Positions 24,213-33,208 of a DNA stretch of 64,000 nt are shown here, piece after piece (the first letter of the stretch is position 1; each line of letters starts with the position of its first letter). Origin of the DNA: Clostridia bacterium (GTDB lineage Bacteria; Bacillota; Clostridia; Christensenellales; Borkfalkiaceae); NCBI GenBank assembly GCA_900764105.1, contig CAAFMS010000010.1, forward strand, positions 62,001-126,000, in the 5' to 3' direction. Position numbers and translations under genes: made by a program. Below the pieces are notes generated by a model. It was not told the origin of the DNA. It searched no databases and saw only the letters and a program-made list of their open reading frames with translations.

Positions 24213-24221
24213 ACAGTTATT

Positions 24222-24341
24222 ATGAGTAAAAAGAAAAAGCACCCCGTAAAAAGAATGACCGAGACCGATTACGAAAACTACATTATGTCGCTTAAAGACG
24301 AAAAGCCTGTAAAAGCGGTAGTTCCGAAAGAAGAGGAATAA
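24222..24341 (+). CDS. Small hypothetical protein, 39 aa
   Basis: ATG 24222 follows the strong SD AAGGAGG by 9 nt. The product is highly charged: a Lys-rich N-terminus (SKKKKHPVKR), a middle with TETDYENYIMSLKDEK, and an acidic tail KEEE. No membrane segment. Too short to recognise; it may be a genuine small protein or a regulated leader ORF, as it follows the structured leader at 24090. Confidence 0.65.
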   Translation: MSKKKKHPVKRMTETDYENYIMSLKDEKPVKAVVPKEEE

Positions 24342-24345
24342 GTTA

Positions 24346-24429
24346 ATGCGCCAAAAAAACGTCGTAAAAACCAATTTCAGAGCGGTCGGAGGTTGCAAAT
24401 ATTACCCTTGGGTAAAAATCGTTTGCTAA
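24346..24429 (+). CDS. Possible small ORF, 27 aa
   Basis: ATG 24346 begins 4 nt after the previous stop, with GAGG about 9 nt upstream. It would encode 27 residues with two cysteines (GGCKYYPWVKIVC at the end). Its last codons overlap the -35 box of the downstream promoter. No homologue recognised; it may be spurious. Confidence 0.3.
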   Translation: MRQKNVVKTNFRAVGGCKYYPWVKIVC

Positions 24430-24451
24430 ACGAGAGGAAAAGTGATATAAT
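24423..24451 (+). promoter_or_regulatory. Promoter of the 24481 gene
   Basis: TTGCTA (24423-24428), 17-nt spacer, TATAAT (24446-24451). Confidence 0.6.
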
Positions 24452-24480
24452 ACCGAAGAACGAAAAATTCAGAGGTACCG

Positions 24481-25605
24481 ATGGTAAAAATTATCGAAGC
24501 GACTACAAGAAAGCAAATGAAGCAGTTCGCGAAGTTTCCTGTAAAACTCTATAAGAATTGCGATTATTACGTTCCTTGTTTCGTGTCCGACGAGAAGAAT
24601 ATCAAAAATCCCGAGAAAAATTACGCCGCAGAGGGCTGCGAAGTGAAATGTTTTCTCGCGCTCAAAAACGGCAAAATCGTAGGGAGAGTCGCAGGGATAA
24701 TCGTCGAAGAGAGCAACAGAAAATACAACGAGAAGAAAATCAGATTTTCAAGGTTCGATTTTATCGACGACGAGGAAGTGTGTTCGGCTCTTTTAAACGC
24801 CGTTGAAAACTTCGGCAGAGAAAGAGGAATGGAGTTTCTTCACGGGCCGTGGGGCTTTAACGATACCGACAGAGAGGGAATGCTCACTTACGGTTTCGAC
24901 AGCGGGGCGACTTATGCGACGAATTACAACTACGATTACTATCCCGAGTTTATGAACAATCTCGGATACGAAAAGGAAAGCGAATGGGTGGAGTACAGAT
25001 TCGACCCGTCCACTTTGGATCCGAAAGTGTATAAGGCGGCGGAATTTATCAAGAAAAAGTACGGCTTTATCGAACTTTCGGAGAAGATGTCTCTGAAAAA
25101 ACTGATAAGAGATTACGGCGATAAATTTTTCGATTGTTATAACGAAGCGTACAAGGAACTCGACTGCTACGTCGAACTGAAAGGCGACGTAAAAAAGAAC
25201 GTCATAAAACAATTCGCGAGCGTTATAAATCCCGATTATTTTTCGTGCCTTTTAGATCCGAAAACCGACAAGGTGGCTGCGTTCGGCGTGGCGATACCTG
25301 CAATCGGCAAGGCGATTACGAAGCACAGAGGCAGTTTTTTGAGAAGTCTGTTTCAGGTTGTCAGAGAAATAGCGAAGCCGACGGGACTCGAACTCACGCT
25401 TATAGGCGTCGCGCCCGAGTACCGCAGCACGGGAATAAATTCGATGATAATCACGAAAATTCATAAAAACATTATGAAAAACCACATTTCCGACGTGGTG
25501 TGCAATCCTATGCTCGTGGATAATGCGGGCATACTCGCGCAATGGAAATGGGTTTCTCACGAAGAAATCAAACGCCGTCAGACCTATATCAAACCGATTC
25601 GATAA
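24481..25605 (+). CDS. GNAT-like acyltransferase family protein, 374 aa
   Basis: Soluble protein resembling the YghO-like family, with an N-terminal GNAT-type fold (about 1-150; FLALKNGKIVGRVAGIIVEE as the core strands) and a C-terminal half also ending in a GNAT-like pattern (LTLIGVAPEYRSTGINSMII, an acetyl-CoA loop-like segment, about 300-320). The conserved FLHGPWGFNDTDREGML lies between them. Substrate unknown; some members sit in lipid pathways. Monocistronic: its own promoter at 24423, AGAGG SD, and a terminator at 25617. Confidence 0.75.
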   Translation: MVKIIEATTRKQMKQFAKFPVKLYKNCDYYVPCFVSDEKNIKNPEKNYAAEGCEVKCFLALKNGKIVGRVAGIIVEESNRKYNEKKIRFSRFDFIDDEEVCSALLNAVENFGRERGMEFLHGPWGFNDTDREGMLTYGFDSGATYATNYNYDYYPEFMNNLGYEKESEWVEYRFDPSTLDPKVYKAAEFIKKKYGFIELSEKMSLKKLIRDYGDKFFDCYNEAYKELDCYVELKGDVKKNVIKQFASVINPDYFSCLLDPKTDKVAAFGVAIPAIGKAITKHRGSFLRSLFQVVREIAKPTGLELTLIGVAPEYRSTGINSMIITKIHKNIMKNHISDVVCNPMLVDNAGILAQWKWVSHEEIKRRQTYIKPIR

Positions 25606-25616
25606 AAATCTTGTCG

Positions 25617-25653
25617 CCGCCCTCGGAAAAATTTTTCGAGGGCGGTTTTTTTT
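25617..25653 (+). terminator. Terminator after the GNAT-like gene
   Basis: CCGCCCTCG (25617-25625) / CGAGGGCGG (25637-25645) followed by eight T. Confidence 0.88.
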
Positions 25654-25665
25654 GCTTTAATTTTG

Positions 25666-25694
25666 TTGTTTTTTAAGCCGTTATATGTTAAAAT
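25666..25694 (+). promoter_or_regulatory. Probable promoter of asnS
   Basis: TTGTTT (25666-25671), 17-nt spacer, TAAAAT (25689-25694). The leader is short (about 30 nt), so no T-box fits here. Confidence 0.5.
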
Positions 25695-25729
25695 ATATCT
25701 GTTGTACTATATATTATGGAGACAAGTAT

Positions 25730-27127
25730 ATGCAGGACAGAATTTATCTTAAAGAGATTTTTGCCGATTCCGAAAAATACGGCGGTAAGAAGGTCGTCGT
25801 CGCGGGCTGGGTCAAAACGCTCAGAGACTCCAAGGCGTTCGGGTTTATCGAACTCAACGACGGCAGTTGCTTTAAAAACGTTCAAGTGGTCTTTGAACGC
25901 GAGAAAATAGAAAACTACGACGAAATCGCCCGTCAGAACGTAGGCGCGTCCCTTATCGTTACGGGTACGCTCGTTCTGACTCCCGAGGCGAGACAACCGT
26001 TTGAAATAAAAGCCGAAAACGTAAAGGTTGAAGGGGCGTCCTCTCCCGATTATCCCTTGCAGAAGAAGCGTCATTCTCTCGAATATCTGAGAGAAATCGC
26101 CTATCTTCGCCCGAGGACTAACACTTTCGGCGCGGTATTCCGCATAAGGAGCGAAGCCGCTTTCGCGATTCACGAGTTTTTCAACTCGCAGGGCTTCGTT
26201 TACGTTCATACGCCCCTTATCACGGGCAGCGACTGCGAGGGCGCGGGAGCGATGTTTCAGGTAACCACGCTCGACTTAAACGACGTTCCGAAAAAGGAAA
26301 ACGGCAAGGTCGATTATTCGCAGGACTTCTTCGGAAAACAGGCGAGCCTTACGGTCTCGGGGCAACTTTCCGCGGAGGCTTACGCGATGGCGTTCGGAAA
26401 CGTATATACTTTCGGACCGACTTTCAGAGCCGAACGCTCGAATACGGCGAGACACGCCGCGGAATTCTGGATGATAGAACCCGAAATGGCTTTTTGCGAT
26501 CTCGCAGGCAATATGGACGTAGCCGAAGCGATGGTAAAACACATAATAAGGCACGTTGCGAAAACTTGTCCGTCCGAACTGAAATTCCTGAACGACTTTG
26601 TGGATAAAGGGCTTCTGGAAAGGCTTGAAAACGTCGTCTCGAACGACTTTGTAAGGCTTCCTTATACCGAGGCTATAAAAATACTCGAACCCGTAAAGGA
26701 CAAGTTCGAATTTCCCGTATACTGGGGTTGCGACCTTCAGAGCGAACACGAGAGATATCTCACCGAACAGGTTTATAAAAAGCCCGTGTTCTTAACCGAT
26801 TACCCGAAGGAGATAAAGGCGTTCTACATGAGGCTTAACGACGACGGTAAGACGGTCGCGGCGGCGGATCTTCTCGTACCCGGTATCGGCGAACTCATCG
26901 GCGGAAGTCAGAGGGAGGAAAGAGTAGACGTTCTTCTTGCGAGAATGAACGAACTCGGACTTAAACCCGAGGACTACGACTGGTATATCAATCTCCGCAA
27001 ATTCGGCGGAACGACCCATTCGGGGTACGGTCTCGGCTTCGAGAGAATGGTTATGTACTTAACGGGCATAGCGAACATAAGAGACGTAATACCGTTCCCG
27101 AGAACGGTCGGCAATCTCGAATACTAA
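25730..27127 (+). CDS. asnS: Asparagine--tRNA ligase
   Basis: 465 residues. N-terminal OB-fold anticodon domain (about 1-105; VVAGWVKTLRDSKAFGFIEL), then the class IIb core with motif 2 FRAERSNTARHAAEFWMIEP (about 220) and motif 3 GLGFERMVMYLTG (about 435). GSDCEGAGAMF is characteristic of AsnRS. It charges tRNA-Asn directly. ATG 25730 has GGAGA upstream; the longer frame beginning at 25685 runs through the promoter and is rejected. plsX follows 16 nt later. Confidence 0.97.
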   Translation: MQDRIYLKEIFADSEKYGGKKVVVAGWVKTLRDSKAFGFIELNDGSCFKNVQVVFEREKIENYDEIARQNVGASLIVTGTLVLTPEARQPFEIKAENVKVEGASSPDYPLQKKRHSLEYLREIAYLRPRTNTFGAVFRIRSEAAFAIHEFFNSQGFVYVHTPLITGSDCEGAGAMFQVTTLDLNDVPKKENGKVDYSQDFFGKQASLTVSGQLSAEAYAMAFGNVYTFGPTFRAERSNTARHAAEFWMIEPEMAFCDLAGNMDVAEAMVKHIIRHVAKTCPSELKFLNDFVDKGLLERLENVVSNDFVRLPYTEAIKILEPVKDKFEFPVYWGCDLQSEHERYLTEQVYKKPVFLTDYPKEIKAFYMRLNDDGKTVAAADLLVPGIGELIGGSQREERVDVLLARMNELGLKPEDYDWYINLRKFGGTTHSGYGLGFERMVMYLTGIANIRDVIPFPRTVGNLEY

Positions 27128-27143
27128 GAAGGAACGGAATCTG

Positions 27144-28160
27144 ATGAAAATAATCGTTGACGCATTCGGGGGAGACAATTCGCCCGAAGAAATAGTGAAA
27201 GGAACGCTCGATGCGATAAGGGAAAGAGAAGGGTTCGACGTAGCCCTTGTCGGAAAGGAAAACGCCGTGCGTTCGTTGCTGCAAAAAGAAACCGATTACG
27301 ACGCGTCGAGGGTGTCCGTCGTAAACGCCGCCGACGTCATTACCTGCGAGGAAGCCCCAGTAGAGGCGATAAGGAAAAAAACCGACTCGTCTATAGTCGT
27401 CGCGGCTAAACTCTTAAAGGAGGACTCGTCCGCGAAAGCGTTCGTGTCGGCAGGCTCTTCGGGCGCGGTACTCGCGGCGGCAATCTTTTTAACGCCGAGG
27501 ATAAAGGGGATAATTCGTCCCGCTCTCGCCCCCACGATGCCCAATTTGCAGGGCGGCGAAACGATGCTTTTAGACTGCGGAGCGAACGTGGACGTAAAGC
27601 CGATGAATCTCGCGCAGTTCGCCCTTATGGGCAGCATATATATGAGCGAAGTCAAGGGCGTTAAAAACCCGAGAGTCGGACTTCTTTCCAACGGAACGGA
27701 AGAGGGCAAAGGAAATTCGCTTACGAAAGAGGCTTACGAAATGCTCAAAGACGAAAAAGACGTAAATTTCGTCGGCAATATGGAAGCGAGAGACATTCTG
27801 TCGGGAAATTACGACGTGGTAGTGTCGGACGGTTTTAACGGGAATATCGCTTTAAAGAGTATGGAAGGCGCGATAAACTGTATTTTCACCTCGCTTAAAG
27901 CCGAGATTAAAGCCTCGAAAAAGGCGACTTTAGGCGCGCTTTTAATGAAAAAGGCTCTTAGAAATCTCAAAAACAAACTCGACTACAACAAAAAAGGCGG
28001 CGCCGTTCTGCTCGGAATGGAAAAGGTCATAGTAAAGGCCCACGGCTCGTCGAAAGCGGAAGCGTTCAAGAACGCGATTTTTCAGGCTTACTACGCAGCC
28101 ACTATGGACGTCGGCGGCAAAATCAGGTCGAAACTCACTACGGGCGAGGACAACGTATGA
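27144..28160 (+). CDS. plsX: Phosphate acyltransferase PlsX
   Basis: 338 residues starting MKIIVDAFGGDNSPEE, the PlsX signature. Later ADVITCEEAPVEAIRKK, SAGSSGAVLA and VSDGFNGNIALKS follow the family order. PlsX converts acyl-ACP to acyl-phosphate for PlsY in phospholipid synthesis, as a peripheral membrane enzyme. The stop overlaps the rnc start (ATGA). No acpP gene lies between plsX and rnc, unlike many Firmicutes. Confidence 0.96.
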   Translation: MKIIVDAFGGDNSPEEIVKGTLDAIREREGFDVALVGKENAVRSLLQKETDYDASRVSVVNAADVITCEEAPVEAIRKKTDSSIVVAAKLLKEDSSAKAFVSAGSSGAVLAAAIFLTPRIKGIIRPALAPTMPNLQGGETMLLDCGANVDVKPMNLAQFALMGSIYMSEVKGVKNPRVGLLSNGTEEGKGNSLTKEAYEMLKDEKDVNFVGNMEARDILSGNYDVVVSDGFNGNIALKSMEGAINCIFTSLKAEIKASKKATLGALLMKKALRNLKNKLDYNKKGGAVLLGMEKVIVKAHGSSKAEAFKNAIFQAYYAATMDVGGKIRSKLTTGEDNV

Positions 28161-29131
28161 TTTTTCTGATGTACGAATGCGAAGAGAGAATAGGTTATAC
28201 GTTCAGGGATAAGACCCTGCTCAGAACGTGTTTCACTCATTCTTCCTATTCGCACGAACACGGCGGCAAAAACAACGAACGGCTCGAGTTTTTCGGCGAT
28301 TCGATACTCGGTTTTGTAACGACCGAGTATTTGTTCGTCAAGTATCCCGACCTCGGCGAGGGGCAACTCACCGTGTATAAGCAGCAACTCGTTTCGAGAA
28401 AACCGCTCGCCGCGGCGATAAGAAAACTCGGTCTTAACGACTACATTTTATACGGGGTCGGCGAGAAGAACAACACTCCCGAACACCACGAAGCGGCGTG
28501 CGAAAACCTCTACGAGGCGTTGGTTGCGGGAATATATCTGGACGGCGGACTTACGGAAGCGGCTAACTTCATAAAAAGAACGCTTCTCACGGGTTTTCGT
28601 CCGTCGAAATCGCTCAAAGACGCGTACTTCGATACTCTCGGGGCGGCGGATAAAAACGGTAAAAACGGTAAAAACGGCAAAGCCGAAGCCGATAAAGTCG
28701 GCTCGGGCGGCGACAAAACGCCGGTAAGCAACTATAAAGGCAAGTTGCAGGAATACGTTCAGAAGAACAAACTCGGCGAAATCGTCTATAAAGAGAAAAG
28801 TAAAAGCGGACCTCAGCACAGTCCCACGTTCGCGGTCGCGGTATTTGTCGGCGGCGAAGAAAAGGGCGAAGGCTCGGGCAAGAAAAAGAGCGAAGCCGAA
28901 CAGGCGGCGGCTCGGGTTGCGATTTTAAAATTTACCGAAAAATCGGATAAAAAAAACGACGGGAATAATAAAGGTAAAAACCGCGACGGCAAGGCGAAAA
29001 GCCATAGCGGAAGCGGTATGAAAGCCCCGAAAACGGGCGATAAAAGAAACGGGAATAAAATCGAGCGCAAAAAGGGCGTAAAGCCCGAAAAAAACAATCG
29101 CGGCGAGAGGAAAACGCCGCAATCCGATTAA
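28157..29131 (+). CDS. rnc: Ribonuclease III with basic C-terminal tail
   Basis: 324 residues, long for RNase III (about 230). The catalytic domain has ERLEFFGDSILGF (about 41-53) and ENLYEALVAGIYLDGG, supplying the metal-binding Glu/Asp residues. A Gly/Asn/Lys-rich linker (about 165-190, KNGKNGKNGK) precedes the dsRNA-binding domain (about 195-260, GPQHSPTFAVAVFVGG), and then about 65 residues of Lys/Gly/Asn-rich disordered tail. It processes rRNA and other duplex RNA. The tail may add RNA affinity (inference). Start ATG 28157 overlaps plsX; ATG 28169 is an alternative. Confidence 0.95.
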   Translation: MIFLMYECEERIGYTFRDKTLLRTCFTHSSYSHEHGGKNNERLEFFGDSILGFVTTEYLFVKYPDLGEGQLTVYKQQLVSRKPLAAAIRKLGLNDYILYGVGEKNNTPEHHEAACENLYEALVAGIYLDGGLTEAANFIKRTLLTGFRPSKSLKDAYFDTLGAADKNGKNGKNGKAEADKVGSGGDKTPVSNYKGKLQEYVQKNKLGEIVYKEKSKSGPQHSPTFAVAVFVGGEEKGEGSGKKKSEAEQAAARVAILKFTEKSDKKNDGNNKGKNRDGKAKSHSGSGMKAPKTGDKRNGNKIERKKGVKPEKNNRGERKTPQSD

Positions 29132-29146
29132 AAAGGAGAAAGATTA

Positions 29147-32100
29147 GTGTATTTTAAAAGAGTAGAACTCATAGGTTTCAAATCTTTCGCCGACAAACAG
29201 GAGATAACGTTTGAAGACGGAGTTACTTGTATAGTAGGGCCGAACGGCTGCGGAAAGAGTAACGTCGCGGACGCCATAAAATGGGTTCTCGGCGAACAGT
29301 CCGCGAAGTCGATGAGAGGTTCGAGCATGCAGGACGTAATTTTCAGCGGTACGCAGAACAGAAAAAGGCTGTCGTACTGCGAAGTTTCGCTCGTCTTCGA
29401 CAATTCGGATAAAATTTTCAAAGACCTCGACTATACGGAAGTCGTTTTCACCCGTAAACTTTACAGAACGGGCGAGAGCGAATACTACGTCAACAGACAA
29501 CTTTCGAGGCTGAGAAATATCGTCGATTATCTCCGCGAAGGCGGTATATCCAAAGAAGGATATACGATTATAGGACAGGGCAAGGTCGCCGAAATACTTC
29601 AGTCCAAACCCGCCGACAGAAGAGGCATATTCGAAGAGGCGGTAGGTATTTCCAAAACTAAGATAAAGAGAACGGAAACGATAAAGAAACTCGACAGAAC
29701 AAGGGGCGAAATCGACCGTATCAATCTCGTCGTCACCAAGTTGGAGGACGACTTGAAACCTTTGGAAAAACAAGCCGAAGCGACGAGAACGCATCGCGCG
29801 CTCAGCGACCAACTCAAATATCACGAGGTCAATACATACCTTTATAAATCGTCTCACGCGGCTTCCACGAAAGAGGCGATAAACGAAAGGATAAGGAATA
29901 TCGTCGAGAACTTAGAGCAGCAGAACGCCGAGCTCGAAGAGGCGATAAAGTCGTACAACAGGCACCAGAAAGAAATCGCCGACGCGGACGAGTACGTAAA
30001 GCAGGTCAACGACGAACTTCTCGAAAAAACGCAGGAGTTCGAGAGGCAGTCGGGAAACGCGAAGGTTTACGGCGAAAGGCTTAACTATTTCCGTACCGAA
30101 ATCGCGAAACTCAAAGACGCCGTAAAGACCGCCGAGCAGAAAACCGCAGAGTATTCCGCGGCAATCGAGGACAGGAACTTTAAGACCGCGGAATGCGAGA
30201 AGAAAGTCGCCGAACTCGAAACGAAGGCGATGGAAATAGGCGAGCAGTTGGCGGTAGTGGTCGCGGAAATCGAGGAAGGCGAAAGAAGGGCGAAGTATGC
30301 TCAGAGCGCGATTTTAAAGAGCGTCGAGAGCATGGCCGATCTCAAACAGAACATCGGCGCGCTTTCTTCCGAGAAAACGGCTATGGAAAACAGACAGAAA
30401 GAGACTTCGGAGAAAATCGACGAACTCTCGGGCAAACTTTCCTCGCTCGTTTCGGATAACACGATTAAGCAGACCGAACTTAACGAGACCGAAAAACTCG
30501 TTCAGGTTGCGAAAAACGACATAAAAGACAAAGAAAGCGATATATCCGCGACGAATATGTACGTTTCGGACATTACCGCGAGAATATATAAACTCAACTC
30601 GGAAATCGCGGCGTTGGAAGCGAATAAACGCACCTACGCGAGCATAAAGGACAACTTCGAGGGCTTCCCGATAGCGGTCAGAAACCTTCTGTCGAGCGGA
30701 AAGAGTAATCCCGAAGTTGCGAAGAGGATAAAGGGAGTAGTCGCGAACGTTATCAAGACGGACGCAAAATACGAAACGGCTATCGAGGTAAGTTTAGGCG
30801 GCACCGTTCAGAACGTAATCACCGCAAGCCCCGACGACGCGCAGTACCTCATTCAGTTCTTAAAGCGTACCGAGGGCGGCAGGGTCACGTTCCTGCCCGT
30901 TTCGTCGATCAAGGCGAGAGACGATAACCCCGAACTTCGCCGCGCGCTCGGCGAAAGGGGCGCGCTCGGACTTGCCACCGAAATTACGACCTACGATAAA
31001 TATTTTGCGGGAATAGTCAAGTTCCTGCTCGGCAATACTTTGATTGCGGACACTATCGACAACGCTACGAATATCGCGAAGAAATACAACTTCGGGTTCA
31101 AAATCGTAACCTTGGACGGCGACGTGCTGTCCTCCACGGGTTCGATGTCGGGCGGTTCGAGACGTCAGGGCGCGTCGGGACTTTTGTCTATGGACAGAAG
31201 AATAGGCGACGTGGACAAGTCCATTGCCGAGAAAAAAGAGGAAATGGCGAAGAGACAGGCTAAAAAGGCTCAACTCGAAAAGCAGATCGTCGAACAGAGA
31301 CAGGATCTCGACAGAACGAACGCGCATTTGCAGGATTTGAAGCAGAAGTCGGTCGCTTTGAAAGAGCAGGTTGCGGCTAACGAAATCAAAATCGAGGACG
31401 TCAAGAAGGAAATCGAGGGATACCGTAACGCGTTTTCGGTATTCGGGGCGAGAATGGCGGAAATCGACAGAGAGTTCACGAGTATCGAAAGCGGCAACAA
31501 GACTCTCGAAGAAGAAAAGGCTTCGGCTTCGTCGAGCGCGGAGAAAACTCAGTCGGAGTTCGACGAACTCAAAAAGAAGAGAGACGTTTTAGTCGAAGAG
31601 AATACGAAAGTAAGAGCAACGCTCGGTTCGCTCGCCGCAGAGGTTAAAGCGGGTAAGGACGACGCCGACAGAATGGCTTCGGAAAGACAGGCTCTTATTT
31701 ATCAGAGAGAAAAAGACTTGAAGACCATCGAAGCGGACGAAAAAATCGTTTCCGAACTTATGAGCGAGGTCGAAAGGGTCGCGCTCACGAGTTCTCAGAA
31801 AGAATACCTCTCGGTACTTAAAGAAAAGAGGACTTCGTTCGAGAAAAAGAAAGCCGAACTCAACGAGGAAGTGAAGCAGGACAACCTGAAACGTGAAATG
31901 GCTCAGGCAGAAATCACGAAACTCAGCGAGAAGAAGTACTCGGAAGAAGTCGCTTTGTCGAAGGTTGACAGCGAACTCGAATATATGGCTCAAAGGGTAT
32001 TGGAAGAGTACGAAATTACTTACGAGACCGCTTTGCCGCTCAAAGACGAGAACTACGATATAACCGTTTCGCAGTCGGAAATAGCGAGGTTAAGGAAAAA

Positions 32101-32734
32101 AATCGCTTCGCTCGGCAACATAAACTTCAACGCCATAGAGGACTATGAATTGAAGTCCGCCGAGTATAACGATATGGCGACGCAGAGGGATGACCTTTTA
32201 AAAGCGGAAGAGGATTTGAAGAACGCTATCGACCAACTCACCGAGGAAATGAGCGACAAATTCGGAATAGGTTTCGCGAAAATCAAGACGAACTTCTCGA
32301 GGATATTCAAGGAATTGTTCGGCGGCGGTTCGGCTGACCTCGTACTCGAGGACAGCGATTCGGGAGATCCGCTCGAACAGGGCATAGAAATAGTCGCGGA
32401 GCCGCCGGGGAAGAAATTGCAGAAAATATCGCTTTTGTCGGGTGGCGAAATGTCGCTTACCGCTATCGCGATATTGTTCGCGATACTGAAACTTCGTCCG
32501 ATGCCGTTCGTCGTACTCGACGAAATAGAGGCGGCGCTCGACGACGCGAACGTAGAGAGATTTGCGAACTACCTGCGTAACTTCTCGGATAACACGCAGT
32601 TCATAGTAATCACGCACAAAAAGGTTACGATGGGACTTGCCGACGCGTTGTTCGGCGTAACGATGCAGGAAAAGGGCGTATCGAAGATAGTATCGGTTAA
32701 ACTTGCAGACGTAGAGGACACGCTCGCTCAGTAA
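29147..32734 (+). CDS. smc: Chromosome segregation protein SMC
   Basis: 1195 residues, the usual SMC length. N-terminal ATPase half with Walker A GPNGCGKSNVADAI (about 32); coiled coil about 170-500; hinge about 515-680 (GVVANVIKTD, SMSGGSRRQGAS just after); second coiled coil to about 1020; C-terminal half with signature LSGGEMSLTAIAILFAI (about 1098) and Walker B PFVVLDEIEAALDDAN. It is the condensin-like motor that compacts and segregates the chromosome with ScpAB. GTG start at 29147 after AAGGAG. The rnc-smc-ftsY order is the standard Firmicute one. Confidence 0.98.
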   Translation: MYFKRVELIGFKSFADKQEITFEDGVTCIVGPNGCGKSNVADAIKWVLGEQSAKSMRGSSMQDVIFSGTQNRKRLSYCEVSLVFDNSDKIFKDLDYTEVVFTRKLYRTGESEYYVNRQLSRLRNIVDYLREGGISKEGYTIIGQGKVAEILQSKPADRRGIFEEAVGISKTKIKRTETIKKLDRTRGEIDRINLVVTKLEDDLKPLEKQAEATRTHRALSDQLKYHEVNTYLYKSSHAASTKEAINERIRNIVENLEQQNAELEEAIKSYNRHQKEIADADEYVKQVNDELLEKTQEFERQSGNAKVYGERLNYFRTEIAKLKDAVKTAEQKTAEYSAAIEDRNFKTAECEKKVAELETKAMEIGEQLAVVVAEIEEGERRAKYAQSAILKSVESMADLKQNIGALSSEKTAMENRQKETSEKIDELSGKLSSLVSDNTIKQTELNETEKLVQVAKNDIKDKESDISATNMYVSDITARIYKLNSEIAALEANKRTYASIKDNFEGFPIAVRNLLSSGKSNPEVAKRIKGVVANVIKTDAKYETAIEVSLGGTVQNVITASPDDAQYLIQFLKRTEGGRVTFLPVSSIKARDDNPELRRALGERGALGLATEITTYDKYFAGIVKFLLGNTLIADTIDNATNIAKKYNFGFKIVTLDGDVLSSTGSMSGGSRRQGASGLLSMDRRIGDVDKSIAEKKEEMAKRQAKKAQLEKQIVEQRQDLDRTNAHLQDLKQKSVALKEQVAANEIKIEDVKKEIEGYRNAFSVFGARMAEIDREFTSIESGNKTLEEEKASASSSAEKTQSEFDELKKKRDVLVEENTKVRATLGSLAAEVKAGKDDADRMASERQALIYQREKDLKTIEADEKIVSELMSEVERVALTSSQKEYLSVLKEKRTSFEKKKAELNEEVKQDNLKREMAQAEITKLSEKKYSEEVALSKVDSELEYMAQRVLEEYEITYETALPLKDENYDITVSQSEIARLRKKIASLGNINFNAIEDYELKSAEYNDMATQRDDLLKAEEDLKNAIDQLTEEMSDKFGIGFAKIKTNFSRIFKELFGGGSADLVLEDSDSGDPLEQGIEIVAEPPGKKLQKISLLSGGEMSLTAIAILFAILKLRPMPFVVLDEIEAALDDANVERFANYLRNFSDNTQFIVITHKKVTMGLADALFGVTMQEKGVSKIVSVKLADVEDTLAQ

Positions 32735-32744
32735 AAAGCGGCAG

Positions 32745-32945
32745 CGCCTGACGTATATTTTGCTTCGCAAAGTGATATTGCTGTCGCAGTGACATTTTGT
32801 GTTAAAAAGTGATATTGCCCACGGTAGGTTTTTTGAGTGAAGCCGTAGGGGACGACGCCCACGGCGTCCCGTAAAACGGGAGCGATATTGCCTACGGCAG
32901 TTAGATTTTGCGATGCAAAGTTATATTTGCCTACGGCAAAAAACG
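32745..32945. repeat. Mini-hairpin array, second copy, with embedded CGTCCC element
   Basis: Contains CTTCGCAAAGTGATATTGCT, TTGCCCACGGTAGG, TTGCCTACGGCA, TTTGCGATGCAAA and TTATATTTGCCTACGGCAAA: short GCAA/TTGC stems joined by GATATT or TTATATT linkers (reverse complement of the ATATAAC linkers at 23957). Confidence 0.7.
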
Positions 32946-32951
32946 AAATCT

Positions 32952-33150
32952 CTTGCTTTCCCCCTTGGGGAAAGTTGTGGCTATGGTTTGCATTTTGCCG
33001 TCTCCTTCGGGGAAGGTGGCTCGGCGAGGACTATCGAGCCGAGACGGAAGGGGACAATAAATTACTACTTTATACCGCTTTGCGTTTTTATCCCCTATCG
33101 TCAAAATCTCGCTTACGCTCTATTTTGCCACTTTCCCCGAAGGAGAAAGC
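32952..33150. repeat. Dispersed inverted-repeat element, copy 5
   Basis: Begins CTTGCTTTCCCCCTTGGGGA and ends in ACTTTCCCCGAAGGAGAAAG. The core GCGTTTTTATCCCCTATCGT-CAAAAT is shared with copy 4; contains the inverted pair GGCTCGGCGAG...ATCGAGCC. Confidence 0.65.
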
Positions 33151-33208
33151 GTTGATTTTCGCTATGTGTCGGACAAGAACAAAACGCTAAAAATAAAACG
33201 AGGTTATT

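Larger units (their letters stand above)
23634..24221. other. Intergenic region: terminator, repeats and a structured leader
   Basis: Terminator (23663-23692), a copy of the inverted-repeat element (23747-23945), an array of tiny hairpins (23957-24082), and a crossing-stem leader (24090-24212) running into the small ORF at 24222. Confidence 0.7.
32735..33208. other. Intergenic repeat block between smc and ftsY
   Basis: 474 bp with no plausible gene: mini-hairpin array (32745-32945, including a CGTCCC element at 32848-32882) followed by an inverted-repeat element (32952-33150). Short ORFs across it follow the repeats. Confidence 0.7.
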
